From Thermodesulforhabdus norvegica (GTDB taxonomy: Bacteria; Desulfobacterota; Syntrophobacteria; Syntrophobacterales; Thermodesulforhabdaceae): a stretch of DNA of 64,000 nucleotides. Location of the stretch: contig NZ_FOUU01000006.1 in NCBI RefSeq assembly GCF_900114975.1, positions 104,036 to 168,035 of the forward strand, read 5' to 3'. Both the position numbers and the translations under genes were made by a program. The notes beneath the pieces are model-generated. The model was not told the origin of the DNA, made no database searches, and saw only the letters and a list, made by a program, of their open reading frames with translations. Below are positions 1 through 9,063 of this stretch, one piece after another; position 1 is the first letter of the stretch, and every line of letters begins with the position of its first letter.

Positions 1-1700
1 AGCACCTCTTTGGCGATTATGAAAACCCCGAAAGGGTTAAGTTTTCTCAGGTCATAGAAATCGATGTGGCGAAGGCCGTACCGTCTCTTGCCGGCCCTAA
101 AAGGCCTCAGGACCGGATCCCACTTTACGAAATGCATTCCGCCTTTCCATCAATTCTGAAGAGGCCGCGCAATCAATGGGGTTACGAACTCAAGGAGGAG
201 GACGAACAAAAATCGGTTAGGGTGCGCCTTGAGAACGGAGCCGAGGTGACCCTTCGCCACGGCACGGTCGTTCTGGCTGCGATCACCAGTTGCACCAACA
301 CGGCAAACCCTGCCCTGCTGATAACAGCCGCACTCCTTGCGAGAAAAGCGCGAGAATCTGGTATTTCGGCAAAACCCTGGGTCAAGAAGTCCTTCACCCC
401 GGGATCAAGGACCGTAACCCATTATCTGGAAAAACTGGGTCTTCTTGATGATCTCAAAGCTATGGGGTTTCACGTGTGCGGTTACGGATGCGCAACCTGC
501 ATAGGAAACAGCGGGCCTCTTCCGGAAGAAATAGAAAGAGCCATTGTGAACAACGGACTCGTTACCTGCGCCGTTGTCAGTGCAAATCGAAATTTCGAAG
601 GAAGAATTCACGGGGCAATCAGAGCAAACTTTCTTGCCTCTCCGCCCCTGGTAGTGGCCTATGCTCTTGCCGGCAGGATAGACTTTGACTGGGAGAACGA
701 GCCGCTCGGGCAGGATCCCGAGACGGGTGAACCGATATATCTCAGAAATCTCTGGCCGGCAAAAACAGAGGTGGAAGCACTGACCGTCAGGGCTTTCAAT
801 CCCGAGGTTTTCGGCAAACTCAGAAGCACTCTTTACGAAGGAACCTTGCTCTGGGAAAACCTGAAGGTGACGGCCTCAGATCGATTCCCCTGGGATGACG
901 GGTCAACCTATCTCAGGCGTCCTTCCTACTTAAAAAGCGTTCCCCTCGTTCCCCCTGCAGTCGGCGATATCGAAAATGCCAGGGTTCTCCTGTATCTCGG
1001 CGACTCCGTAACCACGGATCACATATCGCCGGCAGGAGCCATTCCGGAAGACTCGCCTGCAGGAAGATATCTGCTTGAAAAGGGGCTGTCACCCCGGCTC
1101 TTTAATTCCTACGGTGCACGCCGCGGAAACGATGAAGTCATGGTTCGTGGAACCTTTGCCAACATCCGCCTTAAAAACAGGTTGTGTCCCGAAAGAACGG
1201 GGGGATGGACGATACATTTCCCTACCGGGGAACTTTGCACCGTCTGGGAGGCAAGCGAAAGGTATCGGGCAGAAGGAGTGCCCTTAATTGTAATAGCCGG
1301 GAAGGAGTACGGAACGGGGAGCAGTCGGGACTGGGCCGCCAAAGGTACGGCCATGCTGGGGGTTAGAGCCGTAATTGCCGAAAGCTTTGAAAGAATTCAC
1401 AGAAGTAACCTTATCGGTATGGGTGTATTGCCCCTCCAGTTTCCGGATGGTCAGTCGGCAGAAAAATTGGGCCTTTCCGGGCACGAGGTTTTTTCAATAA
1501 AGGGTATATCCCCAGAAATGAAACCCCGTTGCAGGCTAAAGGTCGTGGCCAGGCGACCCGGTAAAGACCTTGAGTTCGACGTGATATGCCGACTTGATAC
1601 GCCGGTTGAGATTTCGTATTACATTCATGGAGGCATCCTGCCCAGGGTTCTCCGGGAAATGGCAAAATCTGAGGGAAAGGAATTTTCCAATGGCGAATAA
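1..1700 (+). CDS. acnA: Aconitate hydratase, C-terminal 565 residues (5' end outside window)
   Basis: Isomerises citrate and isocitrate through cis-aconitate in the cytoplasm, using a [4Fe-4S] cluster. The frame is open from base 3, so the gene starts upstream. A GTG at 66 lies inside the conserved VPSLAGPKRPQDR stretch and is not a start. Cluster ligands are visible: the Cys of SCTNT (about nt 288) and both Cys of GYGCATCIGNSGPL (about nt 480-520). The swivel domain follows, with GDSVTTDHISPAG, YGARRGNDEVMVRGTFANI and YGTGSSRDWAAKGT. These are AcnA/IRP-type signatures, a family of about 890 residues, so roughly a third is missing. The next gene starts inside the last codons (ATG at 1690, stop 1698-1700), which points to translational coupling. 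Confidence 0.97.
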   Translation, partial: HLFGDYENPERVKFSQVIEIDVAKAVPSLAGPKRPQDRIPLYEMHSAFPSILKRPRNQWGYELKEEDEQKSVRVRLENGAEVTLRHGTVVLAAITSCTNTANPALLITAALLARKARESGISAKPWVKKSFTPGSRTVTHYLEKLGLLDDLKAMGFHVCGYGCATCIGNSGPLPEEIERAIVNNGLVTCAVVSANRNFEGRIHGAIRANFLASPPLVVAYALAGRIDFDWENEPLGQDPETGEPIYLRNLWPAKTEVEALTVRAFNPEVFGKLRSTLYEGTLLWENLKVTASDRFPWDDGSTYLRRPSYLKSVPLVPPAVGDIENARVLLYLGDSVTTDHISPAGAIPEDSPAGRYLLEKGLSPRLFNSYGARRGNDEVMVRGTFANIRLKNRLCPERTGGWTIHFPTGELCTVWEASERYRAEGVPLIVIAGKEYGTGSSRDWAAKGTAMLGVRAVIAESFERIHRSNLIGMGVLPLQFPDGQSAEKLGLSGHEVFSIKGISPEMKPRCRLKVVARRPGKDLEFDVICRLDTPVEISYYIHGGILPRVLREMAKSEGKEFSNGE

Positions 1701-1923
1701 AATTGTTTGTTTCTGTTTTGGGTACGGTGAAGAAGAGATCGCAGAAGATGTCAGGAAAAATGGTGGCAGGTCCGTAATACTTGAGCAAATAGCGGCATCA
1801 AAAAGAGCCGGTTCCTGCAAGTGCCGGGATGTGCACCCCGAAGGCAGGTGATGTATGCCCGACGTCCGCCGTGTGGTGGACGAGGCCAGAAGAGACCTCG
1901 GGTTAAAAGGAGGTGCCCTATGA
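1690..1923 (+). CDS. BFD-like [2Fe-2S] mini-protein with in-frame TGA (probable selenocysteine)
   Basis: ATG at 1690 sits in the acnA stop region. The first 53 codons carry the BFD-type pattern of CopZ-like iron-sulfur domains: C7-x-C9 in VCFCFGYGEEEI, then C43-x-C45 in GSCKC, then PEGR. Codon 54 is TGA (1849-1851). If it is read through, the frame gives CMPDVRRVVDEARRDLG and ends at TGA 1921-1923 after 77 residues. In the Cys-containing family PxGR is normally followed by a Cys pair and a short amphipathic helix, so the TGA sits exactly where the first Cys belongs. The read-through product overlaps the next ATG (1920) as ATGA. Termination at 1849 would instead leave a 68-bp gap and remove a conserved helix. 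Alternatives are a nonsense mutation, a sequencing error or a truly short protein. The role is probably electron transfer or metal handling; it is not known. Confidence 0.72.
1863..1882 (+). promoter_or_regulatory. Candidate bacterial SECIS hairpin
   Basis: Directly downstream of the TGA at 1849-1851, bases 1863-1870 (CGTCCGCC) pair with 1875-1882 (GGTGGACG), closing a GTGT tetraloop at 1871-1874. The stem has 8 bp including one G-U. Two C-G pairs below it (1859-1860 with 1884-1885) could extend it across a small internal loop. Bacterial SECIS elements lie just 3' of the UGA and carry a G-U at the start of the apical loop, about 16-37 nt from the codon. Here the loop G is 20 nt after the codon. 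The structure is read by eye; no folding energy was computed. Confidence 0.6.
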
Positions 1924-2456
1924 AGCTGGAGGTGAAAGGGAAGGTGGTTGAGCTGGTTCAGGGCGATATTACCGAGATGGATACGGACGCAATAGTCAAT
2001 GCCGCCAACGAACAGCTTATCCTCGGCGGTGGAGTAGCAGGAGCAATTCGCAAAAAAGGAGGACCTTCGATACAAGAAGAATGCAACCGCATAGGGGGGA
2101 CAACCGTCGGAAACGCCGTAGTCACCGGGGCCGGAAACCTTAAAGCAAAATACGTCATTCACGCCGTAGGCCCCAGATACGGCGAAGGAGACGAGGACCG
2201 CAAGCTCAGGAATGCCACGTGGAACAGCCTGCTTCGGGCTACCGAGAAGGGTTGTTCTTCCATTGCCTTTCCTGCAATAAGCACCGGAATCTTCGGCTTC
2301 CCCAAGGATCGTTGTGCCCGAATTATGCTCAGGACGGTAAAGGAATTTCTGGAAAAAGAACAGACGACCCTTTCAAGGGTGGCTTTCTGCCTTTTTACAC
2401 GCGAGGACTTATCCGTATTTGAAGAAGCTATGAAAGAGGCCTTCGATACGGTATAA
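1920..2456 (+). CDS. Macrodomain protein (O-acetyl-ADP-ribose deacetylase type)
   Basis: A 178-residue single macrodomain. It shows the ADP-ribose-binding NAANEQLILGGGVAGAI near the N-terminus, YVIHAVGP in the middle and the phosphate loop ISTGIFGFP near residue 125. Family members bind or hydrolyse ADP-ribose derivatives such as O-acetyl-ADP-ribose, or remove ADP-ribose from proteins. The start is ATG 1920, preceded by AAAGGAGGTG at the right spacing and overlapping the stop of the small Fe-S gene as ATGA. The coupling to acnA and the Fe-S gene is clear in the sequence; a shared function is unknown. Confidence 0.92.
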   Translation: MKLEVKGKVVELVQGDITEMDTDAIVNAANEQLILGGGVAGAIRKKGGPSIQEECNRIGGTTVGNAVVTGAGNLKAKYVIHAVGPRYGEGDEDRKLRNATWNSLLRATEKGCSSIAFPAISTGIFGFPKDRCARIMLRTVKEFLEKEQTTLSRVAFCLFTREDLSVFEEAMKEAFDTV

Positions 2457-2480
2457 GTCCTCTAAATAATTGTGTTGGCG

Positions 2481-2846
2481 TTAAGGAGACACGATTACGG
2501 TTTCTTCCTTCTTTATGGCTTCGCTTTTAAGGCGGTTTACCGTCTCTTCCAGGACGGGAAAAACGTTTTCTCTTATGTCGCCCGCCACTACGACAAGAAG
2601 AACGTCTTCTCCGACTTTGCGTTCACCCTCGTGGAGATAGGCCTCAACGGCTGCAATTCCCGGACGGGAACGCATTTCCTGAAGCACCTTATCCCAGGCC
2701 TCCTGATCCTTTTTAATCTTCAGCTTTTCCGCCGGTCTTCCGTCCCTTGTAGTAGCCCTTACAACACCGTTATGGCAGACTATCATTCCGACCTTCACAT
2801 AATCAACGTTACGCCTCACTTTCTCAATCAATTCACAGATGTTCAT
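2481..2846 (-). CDS. MoaE-like molybdopterin synthase catalytic-subunit homologue
   Basis: A 121-residue cytoplasmic protein. The central VEAYLHEGERKVGEDVLLV and the C-terminal run with LKSEAIKKEE resemble MoaE, where a conserved Lys pair near the C-terminus takes part in molybdopterin formation. The N-terminal half differs from canonical MoaE (VGMIVCHNGVVRATTRDG), and the protein is shorter than the usual 140-150 residues. No MoaD or other cofactor gene adjoins it. It stands alone between a converging macrodomain gene and the divergent mutase operon. It may be a divergent MoaE or a related protein with another role. Confidence 0.65.
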   Translation of the reverse strand: MNICELIEKVRRNVDYVKVGMIVCHNGVVRATTRDGRPAEKLKIKKDQEAWDKVLQEMRSRPGIAAVEAYLHEGERKVGEDVLLVVVAGDIRENVFPVLEETVNRLKSEAIKKEETVIVSP

Positions 2847-3002
2847 AAGGATTCCTCCTTACCTGACATCTTTTTTGTCTTCACCGATAGAGAGCTATTC
2901 ATGTATAGTGTTTACAGGTTCTGAACTTTGTTTGTAATAACAGACATTATGCTAGGTACTGTTCGCTACTTTGGCAAGCTTTCGTTTTCTGAGGAGGGAG
3001 CT

Positions 3003-4682
3003 ATGTTCGACAGGGAGAAGCTCGATAAAGTTTCAAAAAGCAAGCAGGAATGGGAGGCCAAGGTCCTGGAACCGGCGCTGAAAAAGGCACCGGAAAGGAA
3101 ACGGGTTTTCACGACGGTGTCGGGTACACCCGTTGAGAGGCTGTACACACCGCTGGACATAGCGGATTTTGATTACGAACGTGATCTGGGATATCCCGGG
3201 GCATATCCCTTCACCCGGGGGGTTCAGCCCACCATGTACAGGGGAAGAGTCTGGACAATGCGGCAGTATGCCGGCTTTGGGAGTGCAAAGGAGACGAATG
3301 CCCGTTTCAGATACCTTTTAGAACAGGGACAGACGGGTTTAAGTGTAGCTTTTGACCTTCCAACTCAGTCGGGTTACGACAGCGATCATCCTCTCGCCGT
3401 AGGAGAAGTCGGCAAAGTGGGGGTTGCTATTGACTCAATAGAGGACATGAGAGTTCTCTTTGACGGGATTCCTCTGGACAAAGTTACCACCTCCATGACC
3501 ATAAACGCTCCGGCCACGATACTCCTTGCCATGTATCTTGCCATTGCCGAAGAACAGGGTGTTCCCTTTGATAAAGTGGGAGGCACCGTTCAGAACGATA
3601 TTCTCAAAGAGTACACGGTGAGGGGTCAATACATATTTCCGCCGAAGCCCAGCATGAGGCTTACCGTTGATCTTATTGAATACTGCTTCCAGCATGTGCC
3701 ACGATGGAATACCATCAGCATTAGCGGTTACCACATAAGAGAGGCCGGGGCGACGGCCGCTCAGGAGATGGCCTTTACCATTGCCGATGGAATCGCCTAT
3801 GTCCAGGCCTGCATAGATCGTGGTCTCGACGTGGACACCTTTGCACCACGCCTGAGCTTTTTCTTCAATGCCTTTACCAACGTTCTCGAAGAGGTCGCAA
3901 AGTTCAGGGCCGGCAGACGCTACTGGGCGAAGATTATGAAAGAGCGATTCGGAGCCAAAAACCCACGATCCATGATGATGCGTTATCATGTACAGACAGG
4001 GGGTGTAACCCTCACGGCGCAACAACCGCTGAACAATATCGTCCGGGTTACTCTTCAGGCCTTTGCTGCTGCTCTCGGAGGTTGCCAGTCGCTTCATACG
4101 AACTCTTACGACGAAGCCCTCTGTCTTCCCACCGAGCAGGCAGTAACCGTAGCCCTGAGGACTCAGCAGATAGTAGCCGAAGAAAGCGGGGCTACCGACA
4201 CGATAGATCCTCTGGCCGGCTCTTATTACGTAGAAGCCCTAACGAATCAGATCGAAAAGCAAATCGACGATTACATAAAAAAGATCGACGAAATGGGCGG
4301 AACTCTTGCCGCCATAGAACAGGGGTTCATACAAAAGGAAATTCAGGAAAGTGCCTACCGTTTTCAGAAGGAAATAGAGTCGGGAGAGCGGGTCTACGTG
4401 GGGGTTAACAAATACGTGATGGACGAGCCTCCACCGACCAACCTGCTAAGAGTGGACATGGAGGTCGGCAGGAGAGAAGCCGAAAAGGTGAGGAAACTCA
4501 GGCAGCAGAGGGATCAGAAGAAGTGGCGGGAAGCCCTTGAGTATCTGCGGGAAGTTTCCATGAGCGATCAGAATGTCATGCCGGCCGTAATAGAGGCGGT
4601 AAAGGCCAGGGCAACCGTCGGTGAAATATGTGACCTGTGGCGTGAAATTTTCGGAGAATACAGGCCGGAGTCCTTTATATAA
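3003..4682 (+). CDS. mcmA1: Methylmalonyl-CoA mutase, large (catalytic) subunit
   Basis: Catalyses the adenosylcobalamin-dependent interconversion of methylmalonyl-CoA and succinyl-CoA. The 559 residues form the substrate-binding TIM barrel without the cobalamin domain, which is encoded by the next gene (split type). Diagnostic segments include [47 protein letters not shown] and [12 protein letters not shown] chose ATG 3003 because GAGGAGGGAG (2991-3000) lies in front of it; an upstream in-frame codon at 2928 lacks this. The run large subunit, B12 subunit, epimerase forms a three-gene operon typical of propionate metabolism. Confidence 0.97.
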   Translation: MFDREKLDKVSKSKQEWEAKVLEPALKKAPERKRVFTTVSGTPVERLYTPLDIADFDYERDLGYPGAYPFTRGVQPTMYRGRVWTMRQYAGFGSAKETNARFRYLLEQGQTGLSVAFDLPTQSGYDSDHPLAVGEVGKVGVAIDSIEDMRVLFDGIPLDKVTTSMTINAPATILLAMYLAIAEEQGVPFDKVGGTVQNDILKEYTVRGQYIFPPKPSMRLTVDLIEYCFQHVPRWNTISISGYHIREAGATAAQEMAFTIADGIAYVQACIDRGLDVDTFAPRLSFFFNAFTNVLEEVAKFRAGRRYWAKIMKERFGAKNPRSMMMRYHVQTGGVTLTAQQPLNNIVRVTLQAFAAALGGCQSLHTNSYDEALCLPTEQAVTVALRTQQIVAEESGATDTIDPLAGSYYVEALTNQIEKQIDDYIKKIDEMGGTLAAIEQGFIQKEIQESAYRFQKEIESGERVYVGVNKYVMDEPPPTNLLRVDMEVGRREAEKVRKLRQQRDQKKWREALEYLREVSMSDQNVMPAVIEAVKARATVGEICDLWREIFGEYRPESFI

Positions 4683-4718
4683 AGGCAGGATTGGTGAAAC
4701 GATGGGGAGGGATTTTCC

Positions 4719-5132
4719 ATGTCTCAGGAATCTCAGGAACGAAAGATCAAGGTAATAATAGCGAAGCCGGGACTGGACGGGCATGATCGGGGGGCTAAGC
4801 TCCTTGCTCGTATCCTTGCGGAAGCCGGTATGGAAGTCGTTTACACCGGGCTCAGGCAAACTCCCGAGATGATAGTAGAAACCGCCCTTCAGGAAGATGC
4901 CGATGTTATAGGCATAAGCTCTCTTTCCGGGGTTCACATGTACTTCTTCCCTCGAGTGCTTGAACTGTTGCGAGAGAAAGGAATGAACGATGTCATGCTG
5001 ATTGGCGGAGGAATAATACCTCAGGATGATGCAGAAGAGCTGAAGAAAATGGGCGTGGCCGAGATCTTCGGTCCCGGGACGCCCACCGGTCAGATTGTGG
5101 AATTTATTCGGAAAAACGTCAGAAAACGATAA
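4719..5132 (+). CDS. mcmA2: Methylmalonyl-CoA mutase, cobalamin-binding small subunit
   Basis: A 137-residue Rossmann-like B12-binding domain that completes the split mutase. The base-off/His-on motif DxHxxG is seen in [12 protein letters not shown] (residues about 16-27); its His is the lower axial ligand of cobalt. SSLSGVHM and the glycine-rich LIGGGIIP line the nucleotide-tail pocket. It starts 36 bp after the large subunit and ends 19 bp before the epimerase. Length and ending match stand-alone B12 subunits. Confidence 0.96.
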   Translation: MSQESQERKIKVIIAKPGLDGHDRGAKLLARILAEAGMEVVYTGLRQTPEMIVETALQEDADVIGISSLSGVHMYFFPRVLELLREKGMNDVMLIGGGIIPQDDAEELKKMGVAEIFGPGTPTGQIVEFIRKNVRKR

Positions 5133-5151
5133 CCATAAAAGGAGCCTGACC

Positions 5152-5559
5152 ATGAAGGTTCTGAAGATTGATCATATCGGCGTGGCCGTAAAAAACATAG
5201 AAGAAGTGAGAAGACTTTATGAGGATGTTCTGGGTATTCCCTTCGAGGGCATGGAGACGGTGGCAGAACAAAAGGTCACAACGGCATTTTTTCCTGTGGG
5301 AGACTCCGAAATAGAGCTTTTACAATCAACGGATCCTGATGGGCCTGTTGCCAAGTTCATTGAAAAGCGGGGAGAAGGGATACAGCATATCGCCTTTCAG
5401 GTGGAGAACCTTGAGGAAGCTCTGGAGGAACTCAAGCAGAAAGGCGTAAAGCTCATCGACGAAAAGCCAAGAATAGGAGCAGGTGGAGCCAAAATAGCCT
5501 TTCTGCATCCCAAGTCCACCTATGGCGTTCTGATAGAACTTTGCGAACGTTCTAAATAA
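5152..5559 (+). CDS. mce: Methylmalonyl-CoA epimerase
   Basis: Converts (S)- to (R)-methylmalonyl-CoA between propionyl-CoA carboxylation (or transcarboxylation) and the mutase. It is a 135-residue glyoxalase/VOC-fold protein with two beta-alpha-beta-beta-beta modules. Metal ligands are evident: His8 in KIDHIGVAV, the His in GIQHIAFQV, and the Glu of VLIELCE. AAAAGGAGCC precedes ATG 5152. It is the third gene of the mutase operon and is followed by a hairpin shared with the converging regulator gene. Confidence 0.96.
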   Translation: MKVLKIDHIGVAVKNIEEVRRLYEDVLGIPFEGMETVAEQKVTTAFFPVGDSEIELLQSTDPDGPVAKFIEKRGEGIQHIAFQVENLEEALEELKQKGVKLIDEKPRIGAGGAKIAFLHPKSTYGVLIELCERSK

Positions 5560-5572
5560 GATAAGAAACAGG

Positions 5573-5595
5573 CCGTAGGGTGATCTCCCCTGCGG
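5573..5595 (-). terminator. Hairpin between epimerase and response regulator genes
   Basis: CCGTAGGG (5573-5580) pairs with CCCTGCGG (5588-5595) around a 7-nt loop. Read on the minus strand, the stem is followed by the T-rich CCTGTTTCTTATCTTATTT, which fits an intrinsic terminator for the regulator gene. On the plus strand no T-run follows, so use by the mutase operon is uncertain. Confidence 0.6.
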
Positions 5596-5599
5596 TCAG

Positions 5600-6949
5600 T
5601 CAGACAATCTCCCACTTTTTGAGACGCCTCCAGAGGGACACTCTATCTATGCCCAGGATTTCGGCAGCCCTTGTTTTATTCCATTTTACCTTTTTAAGAA
5701 CCCAGAGGATGTAATCTTTTTCGTACTCTTCAAGGGTTAGAAATTCCTGAGGCCTCGGCCGGGAATACTTTAAGGACAGCTGTTGTAAATCCGGGGGCAG
5801 GTGAATGGGCTCTATCCGGTCGCCCTTGCACAGGGTCACGGCCCGCTCCATTATGTTTTCCAGTTCTCTCACATTTCCGGGAAACTCGTAATTCATGAGA
5901 ATGTCAATAACCTCTTCTGATATCTCTCTGATCTCTTTGTCTTGTGCCGTGGCATATTTTTCGGCAAAATACTGACACAGCAGAGGAATGTCGTCACGGC
6001 GTTCGGCAAGGGGTGGAACATTGAGAGTTATAACGTTTAGTCTGTAATAGAGATCCTGACGAAACCTTCCCTCCTTCACGTCTTTCAGCAAATTCCTGTT
6101 GGTTGCGGCTACAACTCTGACGTCAAGAGGAATTTCCCTGGTACCACCAACTCTTATCACCTTTCTTTCCTGAAGAACTCTCAGCAATTTCACCTGCATG
6201 GACTGGGGCATCTCCCCAATTTCGTCCAGGAAGATGGTACCGCCGTTTGCGGCCTCAAGAAGGCCCTTTTTGGTTGAAACCGCTCCGGTAAAAGCTTCCT
6301 TTTCATGACCGAACAGCTCATTGGCCAGAAGCTCCTCGGTGAAAGCACCACAATTTATGGCCACAAAAGGTTTATCTCTGCGAGGGCTAAGGTGATGCAG
6401 CATACGGGCTATCAGCTCCTTGCCCGTTCCCGTCTCGCCTATTATCAATACATTGCAGTCCGCCGGAGCTACGTGTTGCACCAGATTCAGCAACTGAACC
6501 ATTTTGGGACTTTTTCCCACAATAACGGGGCCGCTGTCCTGACTCTTGTTAATCCTGCGTCTTAATTCGTGTACTTCTTTTTTGAGAGCACTTTTTTCCA
6601 GAGCTTTCTGAACGAGAACCCTTACTTCATCAATCTGGTAAGGCTTGGCCAGGTAGTAATAGGCTCCCTTTTTCATGGCTTCAACGGCGGATTCGACGGT
6701 GGCGTAAGCAGTTACGACTATTACCTCAGCTTCGGGACACAGCTCCCTTGTACGCTCAAGAACCTCCATGCCGTCAATGTTTTTCATTCTCAGATCCGTA
6801 ATAACCAGGTCGAAATCCTCCGTCTCAAGAAGGGCGACGGCCTTCTCACCCGATTCTGCCGTTACCACTTCGTACCCTTCTTTTTCGAGAATGTATTTCA
6901 GATTCTCCCTTGCCGTTTTCTCATCCTCGACCACCAGTATTCGCGACAT
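5600..6949 (-). CDS. Sigma-54-dependent response regulator (NtrC family)
   Basis: 449 residues in the classic three-domain order. The receiver (1-120) has acidic DE near the N-terminus, phospho-acceptor Asp in [10 protein letters not shown], and Lys in LAKPYQ. The AAA+ domain (about 145-385) has Walker A GETGTGKE, Walker [14 protein letters not shown] and DLYYRLNV. The C-terminal Fis-type helix-turn-helix ends with [20 protein letters not shown]. The sigma-54 contact loop reads EAFTGA rather than GAFTGA. The gene overlaps the upstream kinase by 29 bp, so the two form one operon and very likely a cognate pair. The target genes are not evident. Confidence 0.95.
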   Translation of the reverse strand: MSRILVVEDEKTARENLKYILEKEGYEVVTAESGEKAVALLETEDFDLVITDLRMKNIDGMEVLERTRELCPEAEVIVVTAYATVESAVEAMKKGAYYYLAKPYQIDEVRVLVQKALEKSALKKEVHELRRRINKSQDSGPVIVGKSPKMVQLLNLVQHVAPADCNVLIIGETGTGKELIARMLHHLSPRRDKPFVAINCGAFTEELLANELFGHEKEAFTGAVSTKKGLLEAANGGTIFLDEIGEMPQSMQVKLLRVLQERKVIRVGGTREIPLDVRVVAATNRNLLKDVKEGRFRQDLYYRLNVITLNVPPLAERRDDIPLLCQYFAEKYATAQDKEIREISEEVIDILMNYEFPGNVRELENIMERAVTLCKGDRIEPIHLPPDLQQLSLKYSRPRPQEFLTLEEYEKDYILWVLKKVKWNKTRAAEILGIDRVSLWRRLKKWEIV

Positions 6950-8399
6950 CCTGTAGTTCTTCCTCCTGTTCCCCGTGATCCCTTCTGATGGGTAGAGTTA
7001 TGATAAATTTAGTTCCCTTGCCCGGTTCACTCTCCACACCTATCTCACCGCTATGTTTTTCTATGATACCGTAAACTATGGACAATCCGAGACCCGTTCC
7101 TGCCCCGACTTCCTTGGTCGTAAAAAAGGGATCAAAAATTTTATCCAGATGCTCTTTCGGTATTCCACATCCCGTATCTTCAAACTCTATTACCACCTTT
7201 TCGCCGGTTGCGCGAGCTCTTACGGTGATCTTCCCGGCATCGTTTCCTATTGCATGAATGGAGTTCATGAAGAGATTGAGAAATACCTGCTGCATTCGTG
7301 GACTATCAATTTCCACAACTATTTCTTCAGGTACATCTATTTCCACGTCAACCCACGACGGTATCTGACTGGAGACAAGCCTGCGGGTTTTGTCAACCAC
7401 ATCCTTGAGCCTGGTGGGCACCAGAGAAAATTCCCGAACACGAGAAAACTCCAGTAGCCCCTTAACTATGTCTCTGGCTCGTCCGACTTCATGGTCCACG
7501 TTGGATATCATTTTTTTAACCAATTCCGGATCCATGTTGTCCATATCTTCAAGAAGGATCTGACAGGACGTTGAAATGTTATTAAGAGGATTGTTGAGCT
7601 GATGGGCTATGCCAGAAGTAAGAATGCCCAGAGAGGAGAGTTTTTTCGCCTGAACCAGCTGTTCCTGGCGTCGTTCCAGTTCCGCCACCATCTTGTTAAA
7701 AGCCTCGACCACTTTTTGAGTCTCATCGTAGGTTTGCATAACAGGAAGGGGCTTGAAGTCTCCTCCGGCAATGCGAAGCATGCTTTTTTCGATCACCCTT
7801 AAGGGGCGGACAATTTTTCGGGATACGAGAGGAATAAAAAGAGCACCGGCTATTAGAACAATGAAAAGAACGGTGATCAGTTGATACCTGAGGCTGTCAA
7901 TAATAGCATGAATCCTCTCCCTTTCGTAGCGTGTAAGTTCTTCTACCTCCCCGGTGATCTTTTTTCCTGCATCTCTGAGCTCATCCTGCAGGGCGTGCAG
8001 TCGCTCGAGATCTTTCTTCGCCACACTCTCCTTTATGGCCTGAACCACATCGCGATATCCCTGAAGTTCCTGCCTGATCTGAAGAAGCTTATTACTGCCC
8101 TTCAATCCCTTAAGCCTCGGCAACATCGTGTCGATTAGTTTAACGCTTTCGTCTATGTATTCACTTATCTTTTCAAGGGATGAGGTTGAACCGTAGAGGA
8201 AGAAGTTTTTCTCAAAACGTCGCATTTCCAGGATTGAGTTGTTGAGATCATCACAGATAGAAACAAATTCGGCCTTGCGTTTCATCTCTGTTAGAAGGAA
8301 GTAAGAAAGCCCCCCGACGAGCAGAATCGTAAGATAAACGAAGGCCAGTCCTATGATAATTTTCTGACGAATGTTTAGACGCAAGGGCCACAATTGCAT
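6921..8399 (-). CDS. Membrane sensor histidine kinase
   Basis: 492 residues. There are two membrane segments (about 14-36 and 178-198) flanking a periplasmic, helix-rich sensor of about 140 residues. A HAMP linker with [11 protein letters not shown] follows, then a HisKA helix with the phospho-His in [12 protein letters not shown], and a GHKL ATPase domain with N-box [18 protein letters not shown] and [11 protein letters not shown]. The chosen start, ATG 8399, has AGGAGGGCATC in front; an upstream in-frame codon (8417) is less likely. It overlaps the NtrC-type regulator. The stimulus is unknown; the all-helical sensor resembles four-helix-bundle sensors rather than PAS. Confidence 0.93.
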   Translation of the reverse strand: MQLWPLRLNIRQKIIIGLAFVYLTILLVGGLSYFLLTEMKRKAEFVSICDDLNNSILEMRRFEKNFFLYGSTSSLEKISEYIDESVKLIDTMLPRLKGLKGSNKLLQIRQELQGYRDVVQAIKESVAKKDLERLHALQDELRDAGKKITGEVEELTRYERERIHAIIDSLRYQLITVLFIVLIAGALFIPLVSRKIVRPLRVIEKSMLRIAGGDFKPLPVMQTYDETQKVVEAFNKMVAELERRQEQLVQAKKLSSLGILTSGIAHQLNNPLNNISTSCQILLEDMDNMDPELVKKMISNVDHEVGRARDIVKGLLEFSRVREFSLVPTRLKDVVDKTRRLVSSQIPSWVDVEIDVPEEIVVEIDSPRMQQVFLNLFMNSIHAIGNDAGKITVRARATGEKVVIEFEDTGCGIPKEHLDKIFDPFFTTKEVGAGTGLGLSIVYGIIEKHSGEIGVESEPGKGTKFIITLPIRRDHGEQEEELQDVANTGGRG

Positions 8400-8498
8400 G
8401 ATGCCCTCCTTTTCCATATGTTTGGTCTTGTAATCACTCAGTGATGTTATATTATCTCAGGTCCCGAAAGTAAAATGCCGTTGAACAGGAGAGTTGGC

Positions 8499-9047
8499 AT
8501 GCGCGCCCATTCCGTACCCGAAATCCCCGGGCTCCTTGTGCTGGAGCCCACGATTTATGAAGACGAAAGGGGTTACTTCTTCGAAAGCTATAACGAGAAG
8601 GTCTTCAGGGAATTAGGTATTGCAGAAAAATTCGTGCAGGACAACCATTCAAGATCACGAAGGTTTGTCATAAGGGGCTTGCATTACCAGATATGCCATC
8701 CTCAGGCCAAGCTCGTGAGGGTTGTGGTGGGAGAAATCTTCGACGTTGCCGTGGACATCAGAAAGAGTTCGCCAACCTTTGGAAGATGGTTCGGTATAAG
8801 GCTTTCGGCGGATAACAAAAAGCAGGTCTATATACCTGCCGGTTTTGCCCATGGGTTTCTGGTTTTATCGGATTGGGCGGAAGTTCTCTATAAGACCACG
8901 GATTTCTACCATCCTGAGTGCGACAGAACAATAATATGGAACGATCCAGACATCGGTATTTCCTGGCCACTGGACGGAAAAAAACCGATAATATCGGCCA
9001 AGGATGCCAGGGGCAAAACCCTGGCGGAAGCAGAAGTCTTTGAATAA
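8499..9047 (+). CDS. rfbC: dTDP-4-dehydrorhamnose 3,5-epimerase
   Basis: A 182-residue cupin enzyme of dTDP-L-rhamnose synthesis. Seen: IPGLLVLEPTIYEDERGYF at the N-terminus, the catalytic base His in VIRGLHYQ, IPAGFAHGFLVLSD, and the Tyr of EVLYKTTDFY. ATG 8499 is preceded by AACAGGAGAG at good spacing, which favours it over the in-frame ATG at 8475. rfbD follows after 16 bp. The companion genes rfbA and rfbB are not in the window. Confidence 0.96.
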   Translation: MRAHSVPEIPGLLVLEPTIYEDERGYFFESYNEKVFRELGIAEKFVQDNHSRSRRFVIRGLHYQICHPQAKLVRVVVGEIFDVAVDIRKSSPTFGRWFGIRLSADNKKQVYIPAGFAHGFLVLSDWAEVLYKTTDFYHPECDRTIIWNDPDIGISWPLDGKKPIISAKDARGKTLAEAEVFE

Positions 9048-9063
9048 CTCAGCGGGGAATAAT

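Noticed and set aside
66..1700. GTG at 66 as aconitase start
   Set aside because: The frame is open to the window edge and encodes conserved AcnA sequence upstream of and across this codon, so the gene is simply cut by the window.
1821..1919. N-terminal extension of the macrodomain protein starting at 1821
   Set aside because: The Arg/Pro-rich extension is an out-of-frame reading of the Fe-S gene; ATG 1920 has the good ribosome site and the expected family start.
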